From positions 1-64,000 of the forward strand of contig WTXG01000176.1 in the NCBI GenBank assembly GCA_022496185.1: 64,000 bases of DNA. The letters are read 5' to 3'. Source of the DNA: Multifurca ochricompacta. Its lineage: Eukaryota > Basidiomycota > Agaricomycetes > Russulales > Russulaceae. The first letter of the stretch is position 1; every line of letters begins with the position of its first letter. A model generated the notes under the pieces. That model was not told the DNA's origin and searched no databases. It was given only the letters and a program-made list of their open reading frames with translations. A program made the translations under genes and the position numbers. Below are positions 1-11,938 of the stretch, in pieces.

Positions 1-171
1 TCCGGGGAGAAGAGCATTAAACAGGCGGTGGAATTTCCCTTCGCGTATATACCCAACGTCGCCTACTTCTATGGCATCATACAGTTTCCCTGGGCTTGGC
101 TCCCACAGTGCATGCCCGTAAGCAGGATACTTTATGGCGAGCTCTTCACGGAATATGTCGAAGTGAGCCAT
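1..171 (-). CDS. N-terminal part of an uncharacterised fungal protein (runs off the left edge)
   Basis: The minus strand opens with an ATG at 171 and stays open for 57 codons to the window edge. The start reads MAHFDIFREELAIKYPAYG and is followed by an ALWEP motif and then a VGDVGYIREGKFHRLFNALLP-like stretch. This block is familiar to me as the conserved beginning of a family of hypothetical proteins found in many copies in mushroom-forming fungi; I know no biochemical function for it. No signal peptide or membrane segment is visible in the part present. The opposite strand also has an open frame here (28-225), but its protein has no recognisable pattern and I treat it as a shadow. Gene identity is inference from memory of the family; the frame and start are seen directly. 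Confidence 0.6.
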   Translation of the reverse strand, partial: MAHFDIFREELAIKYPAYGHALWEPSPGKLYDAIEVGDVGYIREGKFHRLFNALLPG

Positions 172-1965
172 CGGGGAAGCTACACGTTGATCTTGATTAC
201 AGAAGAGAGCTTTGGAAGGAGATGACTAGGCGCAACCGACATATGTTGACCGTATCCTAATATCTATATATAGACTTTATATAGACTTGGCAGCGTGGCA
301 AAGATAGGGCATCATCAGGAAATTGTCAAAAGCCATCGTACCTTTTACCTGAAAATCCCTAAAGAGGTACTATGATGAGAACCTAGTCACGTGCTCCAGA
401 CAACAGCATTGACATAGACACGGACGTCTACCTAGACTGTAGCTGTGTGTCAAGCTTGAGCGCTGTTTTTCGATGCAGGTGGCTGAAAAATATGGAACTG
501 TTTCCGCGAATTAGACAACAGTTGGTACCAACAATGAAGCCGAATGGCTGTCACCCCTACCCCTCCTTAATGTGTGATGACAAAGTACACATTCCTTCAG
601 GACGCGATGCGAAGAGAAGGATGGTATACAACACAGACAAATTAGCGGGGCAACAGAACGGGGGTGAAAGCCTCCAGCCTGATGCAACTTGAAGTAAACC
701 TGAGCACCTCAAGCACGCCACATACTACATTTCGAGTTTCATTGCGGCTGCCCTCATCACTCAGCTGTACGCACGCACACTATATTTCGGCGCTTATAAA
801 CATATGATGTCTAGACATACTCAGAGGAAGGATATATTGAAAGAGTGACAGCAACAGTGTAATTGAATGGCCCAGGTGACAGGCATCAGACATCATGATG
901 ACGATGCAAGAGGTCACGTCCCCTACGTCAGGATCTGTCAAGACTAATCGACTGATGAAAAACTTTTGGAACAACTGTCACAGAAGGGCAGAGAGAGACG
1001 ACTAACTCGCAATTAGGTAGGCCATGTGGTAACGTACTAGGACCGGCACCGAGCAAATAGAATCGCATGTACGCATTAGAGGCACCGGTGGCTACGGTGG
1101 AAATGGGCGCCTTCTAGCTGCCTTGCGGAGTTTCTTTAGGATGTTCTTACGAGTGTAGCATCTGTCCTTCGCTATAACCCGGTACATTTATTGATTTTCC
1201 CCCAGTTGTTGACTTGAAAGTGTGTGCGCCCGTTGTAATATCAATATGTGCGCGGCGACACCTTGGTTGGGCGCTGAGGCTTACGTCATCACATAGACCC
1301 CATTCCATCTGCCGGTGCCGGTGATCACCGGTGCGGTGTTGTTTTATTGCTTATTGCATTATCACCCCCTCTACTTGCCAGTGCCACGCATTACACTTGT
1401 ATTCAAGAATTTTGAAGCGAAAATCGGTTAGGAAGAAGATGACAATAGTCTTGGGGATTTGTCTACTGAGTGTGAATTCCCCCCTCAATTGTTCAACCTG
1501 TCGCTCGCGCGCCGAACGATCTATCAACCTTGTGCTCTCTTTTGATCCTCCAAGTTCCCCGCAGAGCTTATTTATCAATGGCTGTGTGTCTAGACTTGCA
1601 TTTAGGGCTCAGTCGCATGACATTTTATAGCTATGGCTATGAAGCTGCCTCTTTTCGGCCTCTTAGAAGCCATACACGTGCGATCGATGCGAGGGCGCTC
1701 GCTGTCGACATATATAGGAAGGTGCCGCCCTCTCCTGCGCCTGCGCATCTCCAATGCACACATTTACTCTCCACATACCATCCACTGACCCCATTCATGG
1801 AACGCCTCCTCCACTGGTGGTAACCGAATGGTTCCATCAAACCAAACCCACGGAGCCCCAGCTCGTAAGGTCCGAGTCTGCTAAGAGTGAGGCTCGCGAA
1901 CCTTTTTTGGATGATCTCTGACGCCGTTGGTTTTGAAGCAGCGCCAAACCTACTATCACCTCCAA
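172..1965. other. intergenic region, no gene recognised
   Basis: About 1.8 kb between the partial minus-strand gene and the F-box gene. The open frames in it are short and have no recognisable protein pattern. It should hold the divergent promoters of both neighbours. I see no RNA gene, transposon end or long repeat. Confidence 0.5.
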
Positions 1966-3584
1966 AGATGAATACATACATAGATCATGTACTATACCCC
2001 AGGCGTGCACGAAGGAACTCGGCGAGAAGAACAAGAAATCGATAAAGACTCTCCCTGACGACGTCCTTTTAGACATCTTCGATTACTATCGGTTAGCCGT
2101 TGGTATGGATTGGCCCCAGAGATGGTACACCCTCGCGCATGTTTGCAGACGGTGGAAACAACTCATATTTGCGTCGTCCTTACGTTTGGCTCTTCAACTT
2201 CGTTCCACATTCGGGACCCAAGTAGAGGATATGATCACTTATTCACCACCTTTCCCCCTTGTCCTGGATTACGATTCCCGCTATGACGAAAGCTGGTCAA
2301 TCTCAGATGTCGACGGTGTTCTCTTCGCCCTCCTACAGCATCCCCAGCGGGTGCGCGAAATTGTGCTGAGCGCGCCAGCGTCAAGGTTGGCCAGGTTAAC
2401 CATGGCCATGACTGGAGCAGCCCCGATTGTTGAATTTCTGAAACTCGAATCCCAAACCACCGAGTTGATCCTTCCGAGACAATTTCTCGATGGGCAGGCC
2501 CCGCAGCTACGGCGCTTGGTTCTTAGCGGTTGCACGTTGCATACGCTGCATCCGCTTTTATCTTCCGCCACGTCCTTAGTGAACCTCACCCTTCATCGTA
2601 TCCCGAGCTCCGCGTACTTTTCTCCTGACAGCCTTGCTTCGTGTTTACACTGTATGCCCAGGCTCCAGTCACTATCCATCACCTTCCTCTCCGCAGTTCC
2701 CCGTTCTGCGAACGTACCCTCACCCCCTCCCAATCAGACAACAAACCGCGCAGAGGTTCCCATGCTCGAAGAATTTACCTATCGAGGTACCTCCACGTAT
2801 CTCAACGCACTTCTTTCCAAGTTACATGCCCCTCTCATGAAGAAACTGCACCTGAGGCTTTTAATCAACTCACCTTCTCTATCCCCCATATCGCCGCATT
2901 CACCAACGATACAGCAAGTTCTCTCAAACCCACTCTAGCCCTCATCGAATTCTACGAATCCTCAGTATGGCTCACGATGCTTGATACCTCACCACACTCA
3001 TCACATCCACATCGTCAACGCCGTCGCCGACCTGGAGCGGGTGAAAACGAGATAGCGATATCCGTCTCTTGTGATCGTCTTGATTACCAAGTCTCTTCCC
3101 TCGTTTCGATCTGCCACGCCCTCATGAAGACACTATCCCCATCGAGGAACTCATGATTGGCTTTCACGCGCGCGAACTTCCGCGGGGAGAGCATGAAGAG
3201 CAAGAGCGAGTCGACTCTACGTTATGGTGTTCCCTGCTCGTGCCATTTCAACAAGTACATACGCTCCGAGTCGATGCTGCGCTCGGTGCCGAACTCGCAC
3301 GTGCGCTAGAGTCCGAATCCACCACCACCGCCTTGGATTCAAATACAAATATAAAGTTGAATGTAGATGAGAAGGATGCAGGGGAGCAAGATACCGAGAT
3401 AAACAGAGAAGAAAACTGGCAAGAGTGGCAGCAGCAGCAGCAGCAATGGCACCAACGGCTGCTCCCTTCGCTACACACCATCACACCACTATATCATGGT
3501 ACCACCCCCGTAGAGGTATCAGCATCAGCTTCAGTGTCTGCTGTACTGGCATCACTGTGGGACAAGAGTAGGATGAGACATTAA
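1966..3584 (+). CDS. F-box / leucine-rich-repeat-like protein, reading frame interrupted by two apparent one-base deletions
   Basis: An F-box motif begins near 2051 (LPDDVLLDIFDYYRL, then WYTLAHVCRRWKQLIF). It is followed by a leucine-rich body of the type common in multigene F-box families of mushroom fungi, which act as substrate receptors of SCF ubiquitin ligases. The protein starts in frame 2 and moves to frame 1 near 2860, where the last frame-2 leucine joins FNQLTFSIPHIAAF. It moves to frame 0 near 3125, joining IPIEELMIGFHAREL, and ends at 3584. Both shifts are minus-one, the first in a run of T, and homology-like text continues without a gap, so they look like single-base losses and not introns. 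The true start is uncertain: the frame is open back to about 1936 but I find no in-frame ATG before 2105, so a short upstream exon is possible. It is either a recent pseudogene or an intact gene with assembly errors. Confidence 0.7.
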
Positions 3585-4450
3585 GACAGCCAGCACACCC
3601 CCTCGATAGGTTCCCTAAATCATCTGACCCAGGCCAAAATTCTTTTTTTTTATTTTTTTTTTCCAAGCGTTCGTTCGGAACCATTGCGACATCTTTCATC
3701 CTCCACCCTTCATCACCCTCAATTTCGCTTCATTGTCATCATCATCATCACAATCTGTCAAAAACCTTCTTGGAACCCACCGAAGTGAAAAAAAAAAAAA
3801 AAAAAAATCATATTTACTTTACTTTGTTATTATATATTCTTGACGCCCAACATATTTCTCGGTCCCAGTACAATTCATGCTAATTTTTTTTTTGGCTGGA
3901 GGGGGGGGGGGGAGTAGCACAAGTAATCTAGCCAGATTTCTGTATTTAAAAAAAATTGTTTCTTAACATCACATCATATTCCCTAGATCTGTTCGTTTAG
4001 CACGAGACGAATAGGCCGCCCTATGTGTGTGTGCATCACACAAAATTCGTATGAGCAATCCAAAACGGATCGCCAATGTAGTAGTAGTTTGAGCTGTTTC
4101 CCCAAAACGGTAAGATCGAACATGTGCAACTGATGTAGAACGAAGTGTACTTTTAGATAGATAACAAACAAACGAAACAAAGTCGACCAGTACACGTCCA
4201 CAACGAGGGAAGGGGGGTACACTAAATAGGTTGATCCGTTGCTGTTGCCGACTTGAGGGAAGGGGGGGGAGATTGGGTTACATACAATCAGGGTTCTCCG
4301 CGATGCGAGAAGAAAAAACAAATATGTGGTATGTATGCATAGATAAATAAGGAGCCTTAGATGGGGGCTCTATCGTCGCCTCCGCCTCCGCCTCGCGCCT
4401 CACCTCATCTCGTCCTCCTTTTTAATTACTTACCAACAAAAATTCACATA
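3585..4450. other. convergent 3' intergenic region
   Basis: This lies between the ends of the F-box gene (plus) and the TLC gene (minus). It contains long A, T and G homopolymers (about 3640-3660, 3790-3807, 3900-3913), consistent with 3' untranslated regions. No coding frame with a recognisable pattern was found. Confidence 0.5.
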
Positions 4451-6022
4451 TCAATTCCGCTTCTTGACGCGCGCCGTTCCGTCAGCGGTCGTCGTGTTCG
4501 CCTGCGATATTGGGCGACCCTTAGCACCAGCGGTATTATCATTACCGCGATCCTTTTTCCCTGAATTGAAGCGTTTCCGAAGCGCGACGATCATCCTCGT
4601 GAACCTGTTCGCAAATTGTTGTTAGCCGCCCACACAGTCTCCCCGAGAGGAAGCGTTCTAACTCGCTCCGACGAAACAAAAATTAAAATAAAATAGAATA
4701 ATGTACCAGAACACGTTCAATCCGTTTAGGATCAAGTTTCCGAATGCGTATCCGGCAAATACGGCGCTCGGGAGGCCATCGCGTGACTCGAATAGCGTTT
4801 GGCTGAATTGGTATGACTGATGAGATGGAAATGTGGGGGGAAAGGAAAAAAAAAAAGGGGGGGGAGGAAAGGCACGAACAGAGAAACCCGCTGTGAGACA
4901 TGTGCTCTAGTAGTGAGAAAGGGCAGCCCATACATACCATTATTGAGCCATAAGCGAGGCGCGCGCCGGCAAATGTACTGAGTAAGATCAGGCCATTGAC
5001 AAACTGCAAGGGACTACCCGTTTGACCGGTCTTGTCTAGCATCCTGCATGCCAGACCAGAGGTATCAGAACCAGATCTCGGAATTTACGCGAGGAATCCC
5101 CCACGCACCAGTGAATGTTCAAGAATGGAGTGCTCCTACACCAATCATAACGTCAGCCAGGCCAGACGTCGACCAAAGGGCGGAGGGACCAGCTCACAAC
5201 TCCCAGAGGAGGAAACGCGAGCCATAATATGCAAGGAAGGGCCTCTGCATGCATACATGCAAGCATTCAATAGTTGTGTGAAAATGAAGAAATGGATCGA
5301 CAACTTACAAAAGCATTCAAATAGATCGCCAGGCAGGCCAATCCTTTACGCGTAAATCCAAATACAATGATATTAGTTTGATGCAGGAAAGGAGCCGAGC
5401 AACGTCCACGCACCGTGCACCATAAACCCGATACCTTCATAATGCACTATGCACACGACAGAATCCACAAAAAATACCTAAAATTATCCGATAACACCGG
5501 AAGGGAGGAGGATGGGATGGGAGGAGGAGGGATGGGACGGAGGGAAAGAAGGTAAGTCATACGCCAGTGACCTCCTTCCACATGTACGACCTTACCCGCT
5601 TGTAACCGCGAAAAGTGTACCAGCGCGGGGATCCCAACCAAAGGCGCGATCTGCCGCAAGTGCAGGGATGTGTAGACACCGTGCGGCAAGTGGGAGGATA
5701 AGCAAGGAATGAACGAGGGACGACGCGTGCGATTGCCTATGTACATATATCGGTCCCACACACCCACACAAACACACCCTCTCAGTCAGCGACGGTTGTA
5801 CTTAGATATCACGCGACGACAAGACGTGATTTTAAAAAAATTTAAAAATAAAACGCACCAACCAACGCGATCACGCGTGCCTAGCGCATCCCAAGCTTTC
5901 TTCCCTAAGAGGAACTGGGCGAATTCCGGTGCGACGAGATGGTGAACGGCAGCGAAGCCAACGGTAGAGATGAGAAGTGTAGGGAGATGGTCCGGAAGAT
6001 GTAGTGGGAGGATTGCCGCCAT
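4451..6022 (-). CDS. TLC (TRAM-LAG1-CLN8) domain membrane protein, 9 exons
   Basis: I rebuilt nine exons with GT..AG borders: 6022-5859, 5736-5596, 5477-5414, 5343-5309, 5244-5198, 5135-5109, 5043-4938, 4816-4707, 4604-4451. They sum to 848 nt; adding the one G apparently missing near 5465 gives 283 codons. The protein has an N-terminal hydrophobic stretch and then typical TLC blocks: SSLVHSLLILPLAARCL, DRAFGWD, GYFLWD, VHYEGIGFMVHG, RPFLAYYGSRFLLWEL, STPFLNIHWMLDKTGQTGS, LLSTFAGARLAYG, and NVFWFTRMI, ending in a basic tail. The pattern is that of the TMEM56/TLCD4-like branch, multi-spanning proteins of the secretory-pathway membranes with a proposed lipid-sensing or lipid-trafficking role. 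It lacks clear ceramide-synthase features, so I do not call it LAG1. The missing base turns TGGGATTCT into TGGATTCT and fits the deletion pattern seen elsewhere in the window. Confidence 0.85.
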
Positions 6023-9000
6023 GACACGTCCTATGGGGGGAAGGGGGGAAAGAAAAGGGGAGGAGGAGGTTCAGGACCTTACTGAGACTACTGACGCAAC
6101 ACGGAACATTGGTGGAACAACTGAGCGGCCCGGTTACCGGCTTGCGCCCAACCTATCACGATGGAATGGAATGGAATGGATGGAAACATGTTCTCTTCAT
6201 CTCCTCTCTCCTCTCTCACTAACTCTCTCGACAACGTTACTTTGTTCAAGTTTGCGCGTGATTTACTTCACGGAAGTCTCTACTTTACTGTACTTCCAAG
6301 ATCCAAGACGCTTCCATTTATTTTGAACCTTTTTACTCTATTGACGTGACGGCTCTGATGGAATAATAATACTGTGCCACTTCCTGTTTATTTATTTATT
6401 TTATAGCGCTGCGTACCATTCCACCTTCAATTCAATATATTCAATATATTCTCTCCGCGTTTTTATTCACAAACCAACACCGGGCATTCCATCCTTGTCG
6501 GAGTTACTTTGCGAACCACTTTCTCTCTTTCTCACTTCCACCCCCAAAACCCCTTCGTACTTATCCGCATTTGACCAAGAAAACTATCACCGAGGACCTT
6601 TTAACCCCGCGTATCTGCCTCGGGTGTCATATTAACTATACCTCGGGGGTTTTTTTTCTTATTGATCTCGAAACATCCATTCTCTCCACCAGTGATTCTC
6701 TTTCTCTTATTCGCCTACCCGTGTGACTGATCGACCCCCTCGCTAAGGGTGGGGCCCTGATTCGGGCTGTTGATATTGGTGACAACCTCTCTCTTCGAAT
6801 ACAGAAACATTAACCGATGACAATCCCATAATCATTAATCGGTGCCAAGTACTGGTCCTTTCATCGCCGTTCGCTTCCCTACACCCCCCCACCCCCCCCC
6901 TTCCCCTCAACCCCTTCCAGCATGTCATATTGACGTGTACGTTAACTTCTTTTTTTTTTTTTGGGGGGAGGGGGGACCAGAGTGGGTCAGGTGCAAACCA
7001 ATTTCGCTCACAACTACTAAACCTTCTTACATCACATCACACATACAGGGTACACGGGCGACACATCAGACAGATCAAGATCCCTGATTTTCCGTTGTTG
7101 TGCATACCATATCATGATACGGTGATAGTCGGTTCCCCCCCTTAAATCAATAACTAGCCGTTGGGTTTTTCTGGGCTTGTGAATTCAATCTCTCTCTCTC
7201 TTTCTCATCTCCGAGCAGTGGCACCATGATGACGCTTAAAAAAAGAATAACTGTCAGGTACGCCCCCACCTCAAGTACAGTTAAAAGTCCTCGTGTATCA
7301 GATATCAGATATCGGGAGATGGATGACGGGGAATATAAAACACGTATTGAGCTGCACAATCGGAGATACGCGACCCACGTCATTTACCGCCGAAAATCGT
7401 GAAATCTGCTCATCAGCCCCCTCGTTGCTACCTGCTGCAGCAACACGCGCCGATGCCAAGGTTGAAGGGGGGGGGGGGTGGCGGTGGCGAAAAAAAAACA
7501 ATATAATTTAATATAAACGAGTTATATAAACTTTCTTTTTTTGGTTTTAAGTGGTTAGTTGGTTGGAGGGGAGGGGGGCATACAGTGCCTAGCCCAGCTT
7601 CCCAACCATATAAATAAATTAATCAACCATCACAACAACAGAAAAAACAACATTGACGAGAAAATTCTGAACTTGTTAGAATGTGTGCGTACAAGTATTG
7701 AATTAAAATATACTCTAAAAAGATTGAGCGATTTGAAGCACCACCGCCACCAAAGGGAATCACCGGTTACGACGACGGCCATCGGCCATGATGCCCCCGA
7801 CGCGGAAATCTCGTTACTCGTTACCTACCTCGTTAGTTACAAAAAAAAAAGCCTTCTCACTTTATTACACAAAAAAAGCCAAATCAACACACATCCAACA
7901 ACTCTTTTTAACAACTTAATAGTTGATGATGATGATAGTGCTGCTGCTGCTGCTGCTAAGAGCTTCAACTTGAATCACATAATAATATCATCAACCAACT
8001 TGAAACTGAAATAATATTCGAAATGTTGGGTGGTTGAAGAAGAAAAAAAAAGAAAAAAAGAAAAGGCAAACCAAATTCAAAAATGACGGAACTCTTTCCT
8101 TGACTGTTTCGCTCTCCTCGGCATGCAAGATGGGGCTAGCGCCTACAGGCGAGAGAGAGGCAGGTTAGCCGCTGTCGCCGAAGCCGAAATTTCAAGCCGA
8201 GGTGGGCCCAAAAAGAGGAACGGCAACATTTTCATTTTCTCGCCGCCGTCGCCGCCACCACCGCCGAACAAGGTAGTGTGGTTAGTTTTTAAACTCCAAC
8301 CCCATAAAGACATTTTTATCTCTCTCATACTTGAACATCACAGAAAAAATCAACAAGTTGCTTGCTTGCGCTATAAGTTTTTTTTTTATTTTTTTTGTAT
8401 AATATATATATATAGATACACCTGCCAAGAGCCAAGTACAAAAAAAAAAAAACAAAAAAACAAAAATAAGCCAAAATTATAACGGGTTGGTCGGATGGGA
8501 TGGGAGAAATGACTGGGCGGGGGATAGAGACGGAAGAGAGACCTTCTCACCCACACACACACCCCCCCTCCCCCTCAGCGCCATCTGTCCCATCTGAACG
8601 AGAAGCACGCTAGAAACACCCCTCGCGGAACCCCCCCCCCCTGCGGAATGAAAAATAAAATAAAAAAGAAATGACAATTCATGAGCAAAGCGGTGCCAAT
8701 GGCCATACAAGCGATCGCGCTTTACCATCCACTCATCCTCCTCCTACACACACACACACATACATCACCGGCGCGATCACAATATGATAGTTTTTACTAC
8801 CGGCGTGTAGCTAGGAGGGGGGGGGGGGCGTTGAGACGGGCTCGCCAAAACGGTAATTAATAAATAAATAAAATTAAGATTTTTATTCCCGCGAGCGCTC
8901 TCTCTCCAACGGGTTACACACACACACAACACACACAACACAAACTAATCATGCTACTAACCCCTCTAGTTGCATTACGTATGACCACGGGGGACGGACA

Positions 9001-9118
9001 TGTGTGCATCATAGAGACCAAGGATGGGCGGGTAAAAAAGAAAAAAAAAAAGGGCGATACAATTCCATCTCATATTGGATTCCGGATCCCGTTGGGGCAA
9101 GTTGTTATTGTCTGTATC

Positions 9119-9150
9119 AAGTGTGTGTGTGTGTGTGCGTGCGCGCGCCA
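9119..9150. repeat. GT/GC dinucleotide microsatellite
   Basis: An alternating GT run passes into alternating GC within the non-coding region. It is likely length-polymorphic. No function is implied. Confidence 0.8.
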
Positions 9151-10497
9151 GAGCCTCAGACGCCAACCAAATATCAAATCGAATTCAAAAAATTCAAAAA
9201 AGTCAAAAAAAGACGGCGAGAGCACGTTGCGAGGGTGGTGTATGTCCCCGTGTGTATGTGGTGGTGCCGTGGCGCAAAGCGATAGCGCGTCACGCGCTGT
9301 CGAGATGGGGAAGATTTATTTTCGGGTTCTTTTTTTTTTTTTGTGTGCATTGTCTTTTTTGGAATGAATGGAATGAACGTTCCTGATTTATACCGCCACA
9401 GGTCCCCCAAATAGTGACGCGCCCGCCTGCACAATCTAGGTTTTCTTATTTCCTCCCCCCCTTCCACAATCTACCACGTGCCAGGGGAAATATTATTATG
9501 TAATTATTATATAATTAGTGTGGGTGGGTGTTGGAAGGTGACGGGTCAGGAGACCAACAACTGAAACAACAACAAAAGCCTGTGCCCCCCCCCCTCCCAT
9601 CCATAAAATCTTTCCCCCTGGAAGACGTCATTCAGGAAGTAGGGGGAGGGTTTACGGGTAAGAGCCGTTTATGATGACATATGTGTAGCGTGCAGCATAC
9701 GACAAGAGAGGAGAGTTGGGGGGTTAGCGTGAAAGCGAGCGCGAAGGAAGGAACTGTGGTGGTAGTGGTGGTGATGGTGGTGGTGGTAGGACTTGGCAGC
9801 GAAAATGTGATTTTCACGGTCAAAAAGTAAGGCCCAACCAAGAAAAATTAAATTAAAATTTTAAAAAAAGGAGCAAGAATTGAGTTTTATTTTTATTTTT
9901 ATTTTTAAGAAAAGTTGATGTAAAGTTCGGTTCCTTCGCTCAGTTTGTGGGAGGGGGGAAGCGGGGAGGAAGGGAAGAGTTGACTTTCAAGTTCGAAGCG
10001 GGAAAAATCGAGAAGTGAAGAGAAGTGAAAAGGGAACGAAACGAAAAGGGAATGTGAAAGGGGAGCGCTTAAGGGCCACTTTCCCTCACCCACCCACCCC
10101 TCCATCCATCTATTCATCCATTCATTCCATTCCATTCATCCCATACCTTGGTTGATGTGCTTGCTACCCCTTAAATGAACCAAAAAGAAAAGAAACGGAT
10201 CGATCGATTCGTAGAAGATGTGCGTGCGCTTGACAAACAATAATTAGTTGGAGAAGTTAGAAAGAATAATCACAAGTCAAAGGAAGGGGGGGTCACATGT
10301 ATGCGCGCGAAGGTTGTGCAGTCACAACGTGACCCATACACAAGTCGAAAATCATTTTCTTTTAAGTAAAGCAAAGCATTATAATCCCCAAACACTAAAA
10401 AAGGCGGTATATAAACCATCACCACCCCCGGGGCCCTTTCCTTTCACACCGGAGTCATCCGATTCATCAATTTAATTATATTCCCCGTCCAGGCCCT

Positions 10498-10533
10498 GTC
10501 AGTCAGTCAGTCAGTCAGTCAGTCAGTCAGTCA
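10498..10533. repeat. CAGT tetranucleotide microsatellite
   Basis: About nine perfect tandem CAGT units, followed by decayed units (CAATCAGCCAGTTAGTTAG). A second, shorter tract of the same unit lies near 15290-15310. Confidence 0.9.
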
Positions 10534-10934
10534 ATCAGCCAGTTAGTTAGCCGGCCGGGGGCGAACAAAAACTACACACCAGCGGTCATCTCGTAGGTAA
10601 GACTCTGGGTCGATCAGTTAAAGGGTATTATTATGCTAGTGGCTATGTTGGGGGGGACCGCTCACACATATTAAATGCCGTGAACCGCCGCACGGAAACG
10701 CACATTGTATGTGTATGTGTGTGTGTGTGTGTTGTTGTTGTTACAACTCACACGTCTCACTTGTCACCTGTCACTTGTCACTTGTGTCACTTGTGCGCTG
10801 CACCTAGGCCCTCCCCTGCCCCCTCAATAGATGTAAAGTAAAGTAGGGAAAATACATACCGACCGATACCGATAAAAAAAAAACCCTTACCCTTGTTGCC
10901 CCCTCCCCCCTCTTCCCCTCTTACATTACCTTTA

Positions 10935-10990
10935 CAACCCTTACCCTTACCCTTACCCTTATCTTTATCTTTAACCTTTACCCTTAACCC
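10935..10990. repeat. CCCTTA-type hexanucleotide tract
   Basis: Several CCCTTA units followed by decayed ATCTTT and ACCTTT units. The unit is the reversed order of the usual telomere unit CCCTAA, so this is not read as an interstitial telomere. Confidence 0.8.
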
Positions 10991-11938
10991 CCCGCATCGC
11001 CATCGCATCGCCATCGCCGTCGCATTGCATTGCATTGCATGGCGTGTTAGTAGGGCCTTGAGCAAAAAAAAAAAAGCAATGCGTGTTTAAACGTTTTTTT
11101 TGTTTTGTCTTGTTATTTGTTTGTTTTAATACACACACTCTCCCCATCGCATTACGAGGGGGGGGGGGGGGCGTATGCGTGCGTATATGCGCGCACGCGC
11201 CTAGAAATGAAACAACTTCATTGGATCTCCATAGCACACGTTCACAGAAAAAAATAGTTTACAATTTTGTTTGTTGTTTGTTTGTTTGTTTGTTGGAAAA
11301 ATATTGTATGATACGGTGGTGTAAAGTATAATATATATATATTTTGCTTTGCTTTAAAAAAAAAAAAAACTACTGGCTTTAATTTGTTTTTTTTTTTGGG
11401 TACTATTCCCAACCCCCCCTTCCCTTCCCCTCTTTTCCTTCCTTCCTTTCTTCCTTATAGACTAAAAGACAAACATCGAAATAACCCTTCCCCTTTTTTG
11501 TTTTTGGGTTGCGAAATAAATACCGCCAGGGGGGATAGATACATAGATAATCCCACGCATTGAATGTGTGCGTGCGTGCAAGTCTTGCAAAAGAAATGAG
11601 AAAAAAAAAGCCCCTTTTTTTAAAATTTTAATTTGATGCAAGAGTCTTTTATTTTGTGATGTTGTTGTCTTATTGTTGTTGTTGTTGCAAGAGTGGTGGG
11701 AAAAGAAAAAAAATGGAAGATGATGGCTGAGGTGCTTCGGAGAAAGGGGAGAGGAGGGACATGACGGTGTGACTTTTGGAGGAGAGGAGGGGGGGGAAAA
11801 AAGAGAAAAATGCTACACTGAATGGAAGGCGGAATGCGACGATCGCATGGGGCAATATTGACGTGTGACAAATTGCGTGATTGTTTGGACAAAGATGATC
11901 AAGATCTTGCCAAGGCGTTTGATATTGGACCATTGGCA

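Larger units (their letters stand above)
6023..11938. other. long simple-sequence-rich non-coding region
   Basis: Nearly 6 kb with no recognisable coding exon on either strand. It is full of homopolymers (A, T, C and G runs over 9 nt), dinucleotide and tetranucleotide repeats and purine/pyrimidine-skewed blocks. The left end should contain the promoter of the TLC gene and the right end the 3' UTR of the Ecl1-like gene. Several open frames of 60-150 codons exist but consist of low-complexity translations. A tRNA A-box-like stretch near 9266 was examined and rejected. Confidence 0.5.

Noticed and set aside
7559..8014. Plus-strand 151-codon open frame
   Set aside because: The translation is low-complexity (Asn, Lys, His, poly-Asp, poly-Ala) and comes from microsatellite DNA.
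9266..9330. tRNA gene (A-box-like TGGCGCAAAGCGATAGCGC followed by a T run)
   Set aside because: No proper anticodon arm can be drawn and the B-box is broken (CGGGTTC runs into T). At most a degenerate tRNA-like relic.
10935..10990. Interstitial telomere repeat
   Set aside because: The unit is CCCTTA, not the fungal telomere unit CCCTAA, and it decays quickly into other simple sequence.
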